Source: Aerococcus urinae
Lineage (GTDB): Bacteria; Bacillota; Bacilli; Lactobacillales; Aerococcaceae
Assembly (NCBI RefSeq): GCF_001543175.1
Contig: NZ_CP014161.1
Coordinates: forward strand, 434,001 to 498,000
Length of the DNA: 64,000 bases
Direction: 5' to 3'
Shown: positions 1 to 7,325 of the stretch, piece by piece
How positions within the stretch are numbered: position 1 is the first letter of the stretch
Layout of the letters: the number at the start of each line of letters is the position of its first letter
Translations under genes and position numbers: made by a program
The notes under the pieces: generated by a model
What the model was told of the DNA's origin: nothing
The model's input: the letters and a program-made list of their open reading frames with translations, nothing else
The model's database searches: none

Positions 1-163
1 ACAACCTGTAGTTGACGACAATGGTGAATTAGCAGTTGGTCGAGTATTGAAACTTTCATTAACCTTCGACCACCGTATCGTCGACGGCGCAACAGGACAA
101 AAAGCCTTGAACGAAGTTGGTCGTCTGCTTAGCGATCCTGAATTATTATTAATGGAATCTTAA
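1..163 (+). CDS. pdhC: Dihydrolipoamide acetyltransferase (E2 of pyruvate dehydrogenase), C-terminal end
   Basis: Partial gene, cut by the window start; reading frame begins at base 2 and stops at TAA 161-163. The visible 53 residues contain the DHRIVDG catalytic motif of the 2-oxoacid dehydrogenase acyltransferase domain, whose His takes part in acetyl transfer from lipoamide to CoA. The next gene encodes E3 after a 15-base gap, as in pdhABCD operons, which supports pyruvate dehydrogenase rather than another 2-oxoacid complex; that choice of substrate is inference from context. Confidence 0.9.
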   Translation, partial: QPVVDDNGELAVGRVLKLSLTFDHRIVDGATGQKALNEVGRLLSDPELLLMES

Positions 164-178
164 GGAGGTAGTTAGTAA

Positions 179-1588
179 ATGGTTGTAGGTGCAATGGCAA
201 TTGAACTGGATACAGTCGTTGTTGGGGCTGGACCTGGCGGATACGTTGCGGCGATCCGCGCAGCCCAAATGGGACAAAAAGTAGCCATTATTGAACGTGA
301 ATATATTGGTGGTGTCTGCTTAAACGTTGGCTGTATTCCTTCCAAGGCTTTAATCCAAGCTGGACATGCTTACCACGAGGCCAATGGCGGTTTAGAAGTC
401 TTTGGTGTGGATTCAAAAGCTAGCTTAGATTTCACCAAAACACAAGAATGGAAAGACAATAGTGTGGTTAAAACCCTAACTAGTGGGGTAGAAATGCTAT
501 TGAAGAAAAATAAAGTGGAAATTATCCGCGGGGAAGCTTTCTTCAACAATGAACGTGAATTAACCGTGATGGGTGAAGGTGATGAACACCAACTCTATAG
601 CTACAAACACGCAATCATTGCGACAGGTTCTCATCCAATTGAAATCAAAGGCTTTAAGTTTGGTGGCCGTGTCATTGACTCCACAGGTGCCTTAAACTTA
701 AAAGAAGTGCCTAAGAAACTCGTTGTTATCGGTGGTGGGGTCATTGGTGCCGAACTGGGTTCAGCTTATGCTAACCTCGGTAGCCAAGTCACCATCTTAG
801 AAGGTTCTCCTCAAATCTTACCTAACTTTGAAAAAGATATGGTTAAGGTTGTCGAAAAAGGCATGAAAGCTAAAGGCATGGATATCCATGTTAACGCTAT
901 GGCCAAGGAAGCTGTCGACAACGGGGACTCTGTCACCGTTAAATATGAAATTGACGGCAAGGCTAACGAAATTGAAGCGGATTATGTCTTAGTTTCTGTT
1001 GGTCGTCGTCCTAACACTGAAGATCTTGGCTTAGAAGCCCTAGGTGTTAAGAAGAATGACCGTGGCTTAATCGAAGTGGATAACCAAGGACGGACCAGCG
1101 TGAAGAATATCTTCGCAATTGGTGACGTCGTTCCTGGTGCTGCTTTAGCCCACAAAGCGTCCTACGAAGGTAAAATTGCTGCGGAAGCCATTTCTGGTAA
1201 AGCCGCTGCAGTGGACTACAAGGTAATGCCTTCCGTAGCCTTCACTGACCCTGAAATTGCTTCTTACGGTTTAACCGAAAAAGAAGCTAAAGATCAAGGG
1301 CTTGACGTGAAAGCAACCAAGTTCCCATTAGCTGGGAATGGACGGGCTTTGTCATTAAACCAAAAAGAAGGTTTCGTTCGCTTAGTTGCTACTAAGGATG
1401 ACAAGGTGATCGTTGGTGCTCAAATGGTCGGCGTTGGTGCTTCAGACGTGATGGCTGAAGCAGGCCTAGCTATTGAAGCAGGCATGAACGCTGAAGATAT
1501 TGCCCTCACTATCCATGGCCACCCATCCCTCGGGGAAAGCTTAATGGATACAGCAGAAGGCGTTCTCGGCATGCCAATCCATATGTAA
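179..1588 (+). CDS. pdhD: Dihydrolipoamide dehydrogenase (E3)
   Basis: FAD flavoprotein that reoxidises the E2 lipoyl group and reduces NAD+. Residues 17-22 (GAGPGG) form the FAD dinucleotide fold, C47 and C52 in the [13 protein letters not shown] segment are the redox disulfide, a second GGGVIG NAD-binding motif lies near residue 185, and the C-terminal HGHPSLGE carries the H448/E453 catalytic pair. Length 469 is normal. AAGGAGG at 162-168 sits about 10 bases before ATG 179, so that start is preferred over the internal ATG at 194. Last gene of the pdh operon; a terminator follows. Confidence 0.95.
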   Translation: MVVGAMAIELDTVVVGAGPGGYVAAIRAAQMGQKVAIIEREYIGGVCLNVGCIPSKALIQAGHAYHEANGGLEVFGVDSKASLDFTKTQEWKDNSVVKTLTSGVEMLLKKNKVEIIRGEAFFNNERELTVMGEGDEHQLYSYKHAIIATGSHPIEIKGFKFGGRVIDSTGALNLKEVPKKLVVIGGGVIGAELGSAYANLGSQVTILEGSPQILPNFEKDMVKVVEKGMKAKGMDIHVNAMAKEAVDNGDSVTVKYEIDGKANEIEADYVLVSVGRRPNTEDLGLEALGVKKNDRGLIEVDNQGRTSVKNIFAIGDVVPGAALAHKASYEGKIAAEAISGKAAAVDYKVMPSVAFTDPEIASYGLTEKEAKDQGLDVKATKFPLAGNGRALSLNQKEGFVRLVATKDDKVIVGAQMVGVGASDVMAEAGLAIEAGMNAEDIALTIHGHPSLGESLMDTAEGVLGMPIHM

Positions 1589-1610
1589 GAATATAATATG
1601 ACAGGACAAG

Positions 1611-1643
1611 AGGCTCTTGCTTTGGCAAGGGCTTTTTGTTTTT
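1611..1643 (+). terminator. Rho-independent terminator of the pdh operon
   Basis: GCTCTTGC (1613-1620) pairs with GCAAGGGC (1625-1632) across a TTTG loop, with one G-T wobble, followed by TTTTTGTTTTT. Confidence 0.8.
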
Positions 1644-1734
1644 GGTCAAAAATGCTACTGACAAATGATCTATGACTTGCACTTTAGGAATTTCTTAGCC
1701 ATACTAAGGAAAAAGACTAGGATGGAGTGTCGTT

Positions 1735-2160
1735 ATGAGTAAAATTACTGAAAAATTTAAGGGCTATGCCTTAAAAGGAGGCGTTCCGGTTGAAGAATCT
1801 AACCTGGACGGTGGACAGAAGCTCTTCCGGATGGGAATGCAGCTGCCGGATAGGGAGGTCATCCCTGTAGCCATCATTATCGACGGTAAGGAAGACCCGG
1901 CGGTGGATTATCAAATTACCTACAGTAAGCTAGCCTATGTGAAGGACTATAACCAACGGGGTGAGGCCTTAGATGAAATTAACCGGCTCAACCGAGTTCA
2001 CACAGGTTATTTCCACCTATGCTTAGCTGGCGATGGAGAAATTTATTTAAGAACTTTAGGTCGGGTATCGGAAGATGTGCGCCCCCTCTATGAGATTATT
2101 ATGGCCGGCCAACAGGTATTGAGGATCTTAGTCAAAGAATCAAAGCTGTTTAAAGATTAA
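1735..2160 (+). CDS. Conserved hypothetical protein, 141 aa
   Basis: I do not recognise the function. The protein is soluble, mixed alpha/beta, with no signal peptide or membrane segment. The layout (short helix, strand PVAIIIDG near 43-50, a helix with EALDEINRLN near 76-86, then GDGEIYLRTLGRVS near 98-112 and a final helix) resembles the YbjN / type-III-secretion-chaperone-like fold, but that is a pattern impression only. GGATGGAGTG upstream of ATG 1735 provides the ribosome site. It is a single-gene unit bounded by terminators on both sides, between pdhD and the ABC importer. Confidence 0.75.
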   Translation: MSKITEKFKGYALKGGVPVEESNLDGGQKLFRMGMQLPDREVIPVAIIIDGKEDPAVDYQITYSKLAYVKDYNQRGEALDEINRLNRVHTGYFHLCLAGDGEIYLRTLGRVSEDVRPLYEIIMAGQQVLRILVKESKLFKD

Positions 2161-2180
2161 AGGATTAGACTTCATTGAGA

Positions 2181-2210
2181 AGACCGCAAGCTAACATGCG
2201 GTCTTTTTTT
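2181..2210 (+). terminator. Rho-independent terminator
   Basis: AGACCGCA (2181-2188) pairs perfectly with TGCGGTCT (2197-2204), followed by a run of seven T. Ends the 1735-2160 gene. Confidence 0.9.
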
Positions 2211-2338
2211 ACACTCTTTTTTAGTTTGAAATTGTTAAAAAAAGTAACACATAAACATCGGGTTTATGGAAATAATTAGCTAATAACTTATTTTATTAAT
2301 AAATAATAAAGAACCCTTAAATTTCTATGTAAAATAGT

Positions 2339-2367
2339 TTGACAATTCAGAAGTAAATACGTAAAAT
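2339..2367 (+). promoter_or_regulatory. Sigma-A promoter of the amino acid ABC importer
   Basis: TTGACA (2339-2344), 17-base spacer, TAAAAT (2362-2367). It gives a leader of about 60 bases before the ATPase gene. The rest of the 2211-2436 gap is AT-rich, with a CATAAAC/GTTTATG inverted repeat at 2250-2268 of unknown role. Confidence 0.75.
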
Positions 2368-2383
2368 ATAAACAACCATAACA

Positions 2384-2408
2384 AATATGTTAGAAAATAT
2401 AACATATT
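2384..2408. promoter_or_regulatory. 9-bp perfect inverted repeat in the importer leader, possible operator
   Basis: AATATGTTA (2384-2392) and TAACATATT (2400-2408) are perfect complements separated by seven bases. The repeat lies just downstream of the expected transcription start of the 2339-2367 promoter. There is no T-run, so it is not a terminator; a repressor site or RNA hairpin is possible. The ligand is unknown. Confidence 0.4.
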
Positions 2409-2436
2409 CGATTATCGCAAGATTGGAGTGAGAAAA

Positions 2437-3171
2437 ATGATCATTGAATTTAAAGATGTGGAAAAGTATTACGGTGATTTTCATGCCCTAAAAGATATTA
2501 ACCTTAGCATTGCTGAAGGGGAGGTGGTCACCTTGATTGGGCCATCTGGGTCAGGAAAGTCGACCCTCTTGCGTTGTATTAATGGCCTGGAAGAAATTTC
2601 TAGTGGTCATCTCTTTTGTGATGGCGAAGATATTGCTGATCCTAAAACCAACATCCGCCAAATTCGCCGTGACTTTGGTATGGTCTTCCAACACTTTGAA
2701 TTGTATCCGCATATGACTGTCATGGAGAATGTGACCTTGGCGCCAATTAAGGTGATTGGAAAGACTAAAGAGGAGGCCTATGAGCGCGCAGAGCGTCTAC
2801 TCAAGCGCGTAAATATGTGGGACAAGCGGGATTCTTATCCAAGCCAACTCTCTGGTGGTCAAAAGCAAAGGGTCGCTATTGCCCGGGGCTTAGCTATGAA
2901 GCCTAAGGTCTTGCTTTTCGATGAACCCACTTCAGCCCTGGACCCAGAAATGGTCGGCGAAGTCTTAGAAGTTATGCAAAGCATTGCCCAACGTGACCAA
3001 ATGACCATGGTGGTTGTTACCCACGAAATGCGCTTTGCCCGTCATGTCTCAACCCGAACTATCTTCATGGAGGCGGGTGAAATTGTCGAAGATCGTCCGA
3101 GTGAAGAATTCTTTAGTCAACCGAAATCACGACGGGCGCGTGACTTTATCTCCTCCCTTGAAGGTTTATAA
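2437..3171 (+). CDS. glnQ: Polar amino acid ABC transporter ATP-binding protein (GlnQ family)
   Basis: Cytoplasmic ATPase driving uptake of a polar amino acid, probably glutamine, glutamate or a similar substrate. Counting from ATG 2437: Walker [10 protein letters not shown] at 35-43, Q-loop in [11 protein letters not shown] near 82-92, signature LSGGQ at 138-142, Walker B VLLFDE at 158-163, followed by the switch histidine in VTHEM. A longer GTG-started frame from 2428 exists, but GGAG at 2425-2428 is the ribosome site for ATG 2437, giving 244 aa. First gene of a four-gene operon (ATPase, binding protein, two permeases). The substrate cannot be fixed from sequence. Confidence 0.9.
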   Translation: MIIEFKDVEKYYGDFHALKDINLSIAEGEVVTLIGPSGSGKSTLLRCINGLEEISSGHLFCDGEDIADPKTNIRQIRRDFGMVFQHFELYPHMTVMENVTLAPIKVIGKTKEEAYERAERLLKRVNMWDKRDSYPSQLSGGQKQRVAIARGLAMKPKVLLFDEPTSALDPEMVGEVLEVMQSIAQRDQMTMVVVTHEMRFARHVSTRTIFMEAGEIVEDRPSEEFFSQPKSRRARDFISSLEGL

Positions 3172-3185
3172 AAGGAGGGCTTACC

Positions 3186-4028
3186 ATGAAAAATCCATGT
3201 AAAAAGCTCTTGCTCCTCGCCCTGACAGGCCTCTTGTGTTTGCTCAGTGCCTGTGGGAAATCTGTGAGTGAGAAAAATATTATGGACCGCTTGCAAACAG
3301 ATCAATCCCCTAAGATTCGTTGGGGAGTCAAGGTGGATACCAATTTATTCGGCTTTTACAACATAGAAAAAGGGGAAGTTGAGGGCTTTGATATTGATAT
3401 CGCTAAGGAACTGACTAAGCGGATCGCTGGCCCCAATGCTCAGGCAGAATTTGTCGAAGTGACCTCCAAAACCCGGATTCCATTACTCAAAAATGCCAAT
3501 ATCGACGCTATTATTGCCACGATGACTATTTCCGAAGAGCGGAAAAAACAGGTTGATTTTTCTGATATTTATTTTAATGCCGGGCAAGCCCTCTTAGTAG
3601 GACCAGATGCCAAGCTTAAGGGGGTAGAGGACTTGGGGCCTGACCATACGGTTCTCGCGGTTAAGGGGTCTACTTCAGCACAAAGAATTAAAGAACACGC
3701 CCCAGAAGCCAGGGTCTTGGAATTAGAAAATTATTCGGAAGCCTTCACTGCTCTGAAATCTGGTCAAGGCCAAGCCATGACCACTGATAATGCTATTCTT
3801 TTGGGGATCAGTAAGGAAAATCCTGACTACCATATTGCGGGATCTACCTTTACCCGGGAGCCTTATGGGATTGCGGTCAATAAAGGCCAAGATGACTTCC
3901 GTCAAGCCATCAACCAGGCTTTAAAAGACATGGTTGCTGACGGCAGCTACCAAGCCATTTTCAAGAAGTGGTTTAATGACCAGGCCCAAGAAGCGTCTAT
4001 TGCTAATGACGTGAAGGAGGGGGAGTAA
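3186..4028 (+). CDS. Amino acid ABC transporter substrate-binding lipoprotein
   Basis: Extracytoplasmic binding protein of the SBP_bac_3 family, 280 aa. A lipoprotein signal runs over residues 1-23 with lipobox LLSAC, so C23 is the predicted lipidated residue. The core contains the GFDIDIAKEL segment near residue 77, the FVEVTSKTRIPLLKNANIDA stretch and the IDAIIATMTISEERKKQVDFS stretch typical of the first lobe. AAAGGAGGG at 3171-3179 precedes ATG 3186. The next gene begins one base after the stop, so translation is probably coupled. Confidence 0.9.
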   Translation: MKNPCKKLLLLALTGLLCLLSACGKSVSEKNIMDRLQTDQSPKIRWGVKVDTNLFGFYNIEKGEVEGFDIDIAKELTKRIAGPNAQAEFVEVTSKTRIPLLKNANIDAIIATMTISEERKKQVDFSDIYFNAGQALLVGPDAKLKGVEDLGPDHTVLAVKGSTSAQRIKEHAPEARVLELENYSEAFTALKSGQGQAMTTDNAILLGISKENPDYHIAGSTFTREPYGIAVNKGQDDFRQAINQALKDMVADGSYQAIFKKWFNDQAQEASIANDVKEGE

Positions 4029-4029
4029 A

Positions 4030-4671
4030 ATGTTTCAATTATTGAATAACTATTCCAGTGAACTGTTCCTAGGCTTTAAGAATACCATCATGGTCAGTGT
4101 CTTAGCCTTAGTCTTCTCCCTAGTCATCGGGAGCTTGGTGGGAATTATGCAAACCAGCCATCATAAGGGCCTACGGATGCTGGGAGATATCTATGTGGAA
4201 TTTTTCCGCAATATTCCCTTGTTAATCATTGTAATGTTCTTCTACGTGGTGGTGCCTTTATACTGGGTGAAATTAAATGGCTTTACTGCTGGTTTAATCG
4301 GCCTCACTATCTATACCTCGGCTTTTATTGCTGATGTGGTGAGGTCGGGGATTGAAGCCGTTCCCCATGGACAAATGGAGGCGGGACTATCTCAAGGTTT
4401 CACCGCGACTGAGACCATGGTCTATATTATCTTCCCCCAAGCCGTTCGCATTGTGATCCCCCCATTAGGCAACCAGTTCATTAACCTAGTGAAGAACTCG
4501 AGTATCTTGGCTATGGTTGCTGGGCTAGACTTGATGTATTTTGGGGATTTGATTGCTAGCGAAACCTTTAATACCTTTGATTCTTATATCTTAGTGGCTT
4601 TGTTCTACTTAGTGTTAACCATACCACTGACTGCCTTGATGCAGTATCTAGAACGGCGCTTGACTAACTAG
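4030..4671 (+). CDS. Amino acid ABC transporter permease (HisM/GlnP type), first subunit
   Basis: Integral membrane permease, 213 aa, about five hydrophobic segments. The cytoplasmic EAA loop that docks on the ATPase is visible as EAGLSQGFTATETMVYIIFP (about 117-136), followed by the conserved PPLGNQFINLVKNSS stretch. It starts one base after the binding-protein stop and has GAGGGGGAG at 4016-4025 as ribosome site, which overlaps the end of that gene. It pairs with the following permease to form the heterodimeric channel. Confidence 0.9.
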   Translation: MFQLLNNYSSELFLGFKNTIMVSVLALVFSLVIGSLVGIMQTSHHKGLRMLGDIYVEFFRNIPLLIIVMFFYVVVPLYWVKLNGFTAGLIGLTIYTSAFIADVVRSGIEAVPHGQMEAGLSQGFTATETMVYIIFPQAVRIVIPPLGNQFINLVKNSSILAMVAGLDLMYFGDLIASETFNTFDSYILVALFYLVLTIPLTALMQYLERRLTN

Positions 4672-4685
4672 GAGGGATGATGATC

Positions 4686-5333
4686 ATGAATTTTTCTGAT
4701 GCTTTTTCTTGGGTAAATATTTCTTTTCTCTTAGAAGGCCTATGGGTCACTTTAAAAGTTACCGGGATAACCATCCTTTTGAGTTTACTCCTAGGGACGT
4801 TCTTAGGAGTCATTCGCTACCTCAAGCTCCCTTTTGTAGCCAAGGGAGTAGGCTTAGTGGTGGATACCATCCGTAATTTACCCTTGCTCTTAATTATATT
4901 TTTTACTTACTTTGCCTTACCACAAATCGGCCTGCGCTTGAATATCTTTTGGGCAGCGGTGGCAGCGATGACCATCTTTGAGTCGTGCATGATTTCAGAA
5001 ATCATTCGTGGTGGGATGAATGCCGTACCTAAGGGGCAAATGGAGGCGGGGCTTTCAACTGGCTTCACCCGTGGGCAGGTGATTATTTTAATTATCCTAC
5101 CCCAAGCGATCCGGTCCATGCTACCTTCCATTGTCAGTCAGCTGATTGCTCTCATTAAGGACACCAGCTTAGCAACGGTGATTTCCTTACCAGAGCTGAC
5201 CCATAATGCCCGGATTATCTATGGGCAGGAGACCTCTTATGTGATTCCAATTTTTGTGGCCATGACCTTTCTCTATTGGATCACCTGCTTCCTCCTGTCA
5301 CGCCTAGCTAAGCGGTTGAAATTTGCCGGATAA
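4686..5333 (+). CDS. Amino acid ABC transporter permease (HisM/GlnP type), second subunit
   Basis: Second integral membrane permease of the importer, paralogous to the preceding gene. The EAA loop reads EAGLSTGFTRGQVIILIILP. In-frame ATGs lie at 4677, 4680 and 4686; GGAGGG (4671-4676) abuts the first two but is nine bases from 4686, so 4686 is chosen (215 aa). Last gene of the operon; a bidirectional terminator follows. Confidence 0.88.
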   Translation: MNFSDAFSWVNISFLLEGLWVTLKVTGITILLSLLLGTFLGVIRYLKLPFVAKGVGLVVDTIRNLPLLLIIFFTYFALPQIGLRLNIFWAAVAAMTIFESCMISEIIRGGMNAVPKGQMEAGLSTGFTRGQVIILIILPQAIRSMLPSIVSQLIALIKDTSLATVISLPELTHNARIIYGQETSYVIPIFVAMTFLYWITCFLLSRLAKRLKFAG

Positions 5334-5340
5334 AATGACA

Positions 5341-5416
5341 AATAAAAACTCCTCAATGCTTGCTTAAGGACTCTGTTGATTTAGAGCCAGGGCGGTAATG
5401 AGGAGTTTTTTATTTG
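5341..5416. terminator. Bidirectional terminator between the importer and the pseudouridine synthase
   Basis: AAAAACTCCTCA (5344-5355) pairs with TGAGGAGTTTTT (5399-5410), with A-rich and T-rich tails on both sides, so it can serve the convergent genes. The 43-base loop region between the arms also contains short secondary pairing. Confidence 0.75.
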
Positions 5417-5432
5417 ATATGGATAGATTGAT

Positions 5433-6164
5433 TTACTTCGTCTCATTTTTTAAAGCTAATTGGGCTTCCTCAGGGAGGAGTTTAAAGGTCTGTCCGAGCT
5501 CAAGTTCTTCAGGCAGGTAAAGCGAACCGATTCGAAAGCGTTGCAGGTAGATAACCTCTTTTCCGACCGCTTGAAACATGCGCTTGACCTGGTGATACTT
5601 GCCCTCTGTCAAGGTCACGGTGATTTCCGACCGGTTCTTGGCTGGATCAGTGGCTAAGATGTCTAGCTGACTAGGGGCACAGTGGTCGCCTTGGTCGATA
5701 GTTAACCCTTTAGCGAAAGCTTTGACATCCTCTTCAGTCACAATACCTTCAATCTCAGCATAGTACTCCTTGCTGACTAATTTCTTGGGCGAGAGGAGGT
5801 CATGGGCGAAGTCACCGTCATTAGTAAGCAGGAGGAGGCCCTCGGTATCCTTATCTAAGCGCCCCACGGGAAAAGGTTGGTAAATCTCAACTTCATTAGC
5901 GGGGAGAAAATCCGTCACAATCGCTGTGGGACCAGGTCGGGTAGTGGACAGACAATTTTGCGGTTTATTGAGCAGATAATAAATGTAAGGTTCATAGCCG
6001 ATCCATTGACCGTCCAGACTAATGGTATCGGCCTCTTCGTCAACCTGCATTTCTGGCCGGCTGGCAATGGAATCGTTCACCGTAATCCGTTTGGCCCTGA
6101 TTAATTTTTTGACTTCTTTACGGCTATAGAGGGTAAAATTGGCAATGAATTTATCTAAACGCAT
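5433..6164 (-). CDS. rsuA: 16S rRNA pseudouridine synthase, RsuA/RluB family
   Basis: Isomerises a uridine in rRNA to pseudouridine; by family most likely U516 of 16S rRNA, although RluB-type 23S activity cannot be excluded. An S4 RNA-binding domain covers residues 1-60 (MRLDKFIANFTLYSRKEVKK), and the catalytic motif GRLDKDTEGLLLL begins at residue 101, with D104 the expected nucleophile. Length 243 fits. AAGGAG lies eight bases before the start codon on the minus strand. It is transcribed away from the structured repeat array at 6231-6905. Confidence 0.88.
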   Translation of the reverse strand: MRLDKFIANFTLYSRKEVKKLIRAKRITVNDSIASRPEMQVDEEADTISLDGQWIGYEPYIYYLLNKPQNCLSTTRPGPTAIVTDFLPANEVEIYQPFPVGRLDKDTEGLLLLTNDGDFAHDLLSPKKLVSKEYYAEIEGIVTEEDVKAFAKGLTIDQGDHCAPSQLDILATDPAKNRSEITVTLTEGKYHQVKRMFQAVGKEVIYLQRFRIGSLYLPEELELGQTFKLLPEEAQLALKNETK

Positions 6165-6271
6165 CGTGATGCTCCTTTATCAATGACTTTATGGCTGGAA
6201 TTGAGTTTTGGACTTTTTTATAGGAATGTTTGCTCTTTGGTGCGCTTGTCACACTCTATCCAAACGTACTC

Positions 6272-6371
6272 CAAGCGCAAGGCAAGCGTCCACTTCAGAA
6301 AATGACGACAAATTCTCTTTGAGAATTCTTACGCCATTTTCTTCCAGTGGTCTTGCCTTCTGGTGCGCTTG
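6272..6371. repeat. Hairpin element A
   Basis: Nested stems from outside in: CAAGCGCA (6272-6279) with TGCGCTTG (6364-6371); AGGCAAG (6280-6286) with CTTGCCT (6352-6358); CCACT (6290-6294) with AGTGG (6346-6350); AAAATG (6299-6304) with CATTTT (6335-6340); AATTCTC (6311-6317) with GAGAATT (6321-6327). The internal loop has TCAG on the left and CTTCC on the right. Confidence 0.85.
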
Positions 6372-6392
6372 TCGCACTCTCAAGTTGAGTTC

Positions 6393-6488
6393 GGACGCCA
6401 GACTTGAAGTCACTTCAGAAAATCCCAACGCACAGCTCCCTGTGCTTATGGTATTTTCCTCCAGCGATTCAAGTCTTTGACGGCGTCC
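6393..6488. repeat. Hairpin element B
   Basis: GGACGCC (6393-6399) pairs with GGCGTCC (6482-6488); GACTTGAA (6401-6408) with TTCAAGTC (6468-6475); AAAAT (6419-6423) with ATTTT (6453-6457); GCACAG (6430-6435) with CTGTGC (6440-6445). The internal loop carries CACTTCAG on the left and CCTCCAG on the right, as in element A, although the stems differ in sequence. Confidence 0.85.
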
Positions 6489-6510
6489 TCACATCCTTAC
6501 AGTTGAGTTC

Positions 6511-6606
6511 GGAAGGGTGAGGGGATGTCCTTTCAGAAAAGTTGAACGATCAGCAAGCCGATCTTTTCAACTTTTCTTCCAAGGAATCTCCCTCACTGAT
6601 CCTTCC
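6511..6606. repeat. Hairpin element C
   Basis: GGAAGG (6511-6516) pairs with CCTTCC (6601-6606); GTGAGGG (6517-6523) with CCCTCAC (6590-6596); CCTT (6529-6532) with AAGG (6581-6584); AAAAGTTGAA (6537-6546) with TTCAACTTTT (6566-6575); GATC (6548-6551) with GATC (6560-6563). TTCAG and CTTCC flank the internal loop. Closest relative of element H in array 2. Confidence 0.85.
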
Positions 6607-6690
6607 TCACATCCTATTCAAACCTGCTCCAGTCACAGGACGAACGTCCATTTCAAAAACTGCCAACGCTCAGGCTAGTTGAGTTTGGTT

Positions 6691-6828
6691 GCCAGACTTG
6701 AAGTCACTTCAGAAAATTCCAACGCACAGACTTGCTGTGCTTATGGTATTTTCCTCCAGTTGCTGTAGCTGTAGGAAGCAAAGCGACGTACAGATATAGT
6801 ATGCGTAGCGATTCAAGTCTCTGACGGC
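6691..6828. repeat. Hairpin element E, with inserted module
   Basis: Relative of element B: GACTTGAA (6695-6702) pairs with TTCAAGTC (6812-6819); AAAAT (6713-6717) with ATTTT (6748-6752); GCACAG (6724-6729) with CTGTGC (6735-6740); GCC (6691-6693) with GGC (6826-6828). A module of about 51 bases (6760-6810) is inserted after the CCTCCAG of the right arm. Confidence 0.8.
6760..6810. repeat. ~51-nt secondary module inserted in element E
   Basis: Contains CTGTA and TACAG, which can pair, and GATATAGTATGCGTAGCG at its right end. A related copy occupies the same position in element F (62933-62984). Element B lacks it, so it looks like an insertion into the right arm of the larger hairpin. Confidence 0.7.
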
Positions 6829-6928
6829 ACCCCCACATCCTTATAGCTTAGCTTATGACAGTTTTCTCCAGTGTTTTCGTCCTTTGGTGTGACTGTCGCA
6901 CTCTATTGCTTTATTAGCTGTTTTTGTT

Positions 6929-6937
6929 TGCTATAAT
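6929..6937 (+). promoter_or_regulatory. Extended -10 promoter of the UPF0223 gene
   Basis: TGCTATAAT at 6929-6937, 33 bases before the start codon. No good -35 at the usual distance. Confidence 0.6.
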
Positions 6938-6969
6938 AAATATAGTTAATATTAAGAGAGGAAATAAAC

Positions 6970-7242
6970 ATGAAAGCTTATTCTTATCCCTTTCCCTTTG
7001 AATGTTCTAGTCAAGAGATTGCTGATGTGATTGCTTTATGGGTTGCCTTGGAGGCGGCTTATGAAGACGGTATTGACCGCCAGGAGTTTCTCGACAAGTA
7101 CAAGGGCTTTAAGAAAATTATACCAAGTAAGATGGAAGAAAAACAATTAGCCAAGGAATTTGCCCAAGCGTCTGGCTATGAGCTCTATCCTACTGTGAAG
7201 AAAGCCCAGCAAGAATCCAGTAAAACAATAAAAATGCCCTAA
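6970..7242 (+). CDS. UPF0223 family protein (YktA-like)
   Basis: 90-aa conserved protein of unknown function. The opening MKAYSYPFPFECSSQEI and the middle FKKIIPSKMEEKQLAKEF with ASGYELYPTVKKA match the pattern I know for UPF0223 (B. subtilis YktA). In B. subtilis yktA also lies between pdh and the inositol-monophosphatase-like gene, and that order is kept here. Ribosome site GAGAGGAAA precedes ATG 6970. Confidence 0.85.
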   Translation: MKAYSYPFPFECSSQEIADVIALWVALEAAYEDGIDRQEFLDKYKGFKKIIPSKMEEKQLAKEFAQASGYELYPTVKKAQQESSKTIKMP

Positions 7243-7325
7243 AGTTTTTCACTCTTTTAAGTCTAGCATAAAGAAGTGTAGGACAGGATTAAATGGAAAC
7301 TATCTATATTAAAGGAGGTAATCTT

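Larger units (their letters stand above)
6231..6905. repeat. Structured repeat array 1 (modular hairpin elements)
   Basis: About 675 bases between divergently transcribed genes with no convincing ORF. It contains three complete hairpin elements (A, B, C), one complete element carrying an inserted module (E), a left-half remnant (D, about 6613-6680) and right-end remnants at both edges (6231-6258 and 6850-6905). Elements are joined by linkers of two types, one containing CAAACCTGCTCC-like and the other AGTTGAGTTCGG-like sequence, and end in a CACACTCT or CACATCC box. Individual elements are listed separately. Confidence 0.85.

Noticed and set aside
6208-6480. 90-codon open frame on the plus strand within repeat array 1
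   Set aside because: It runs through hairpin elements A and B, repeats the same short peptide pattern because the DNA repeats, and has no ribosome site; the RNA/DNA structure explains the sequence better.
6231-6905. Possible CRISPR array
   Set aside because: No constant direct repeat with regular spacers; units are long, of different stem sequence and internally palindromic, and no cas genes are near.
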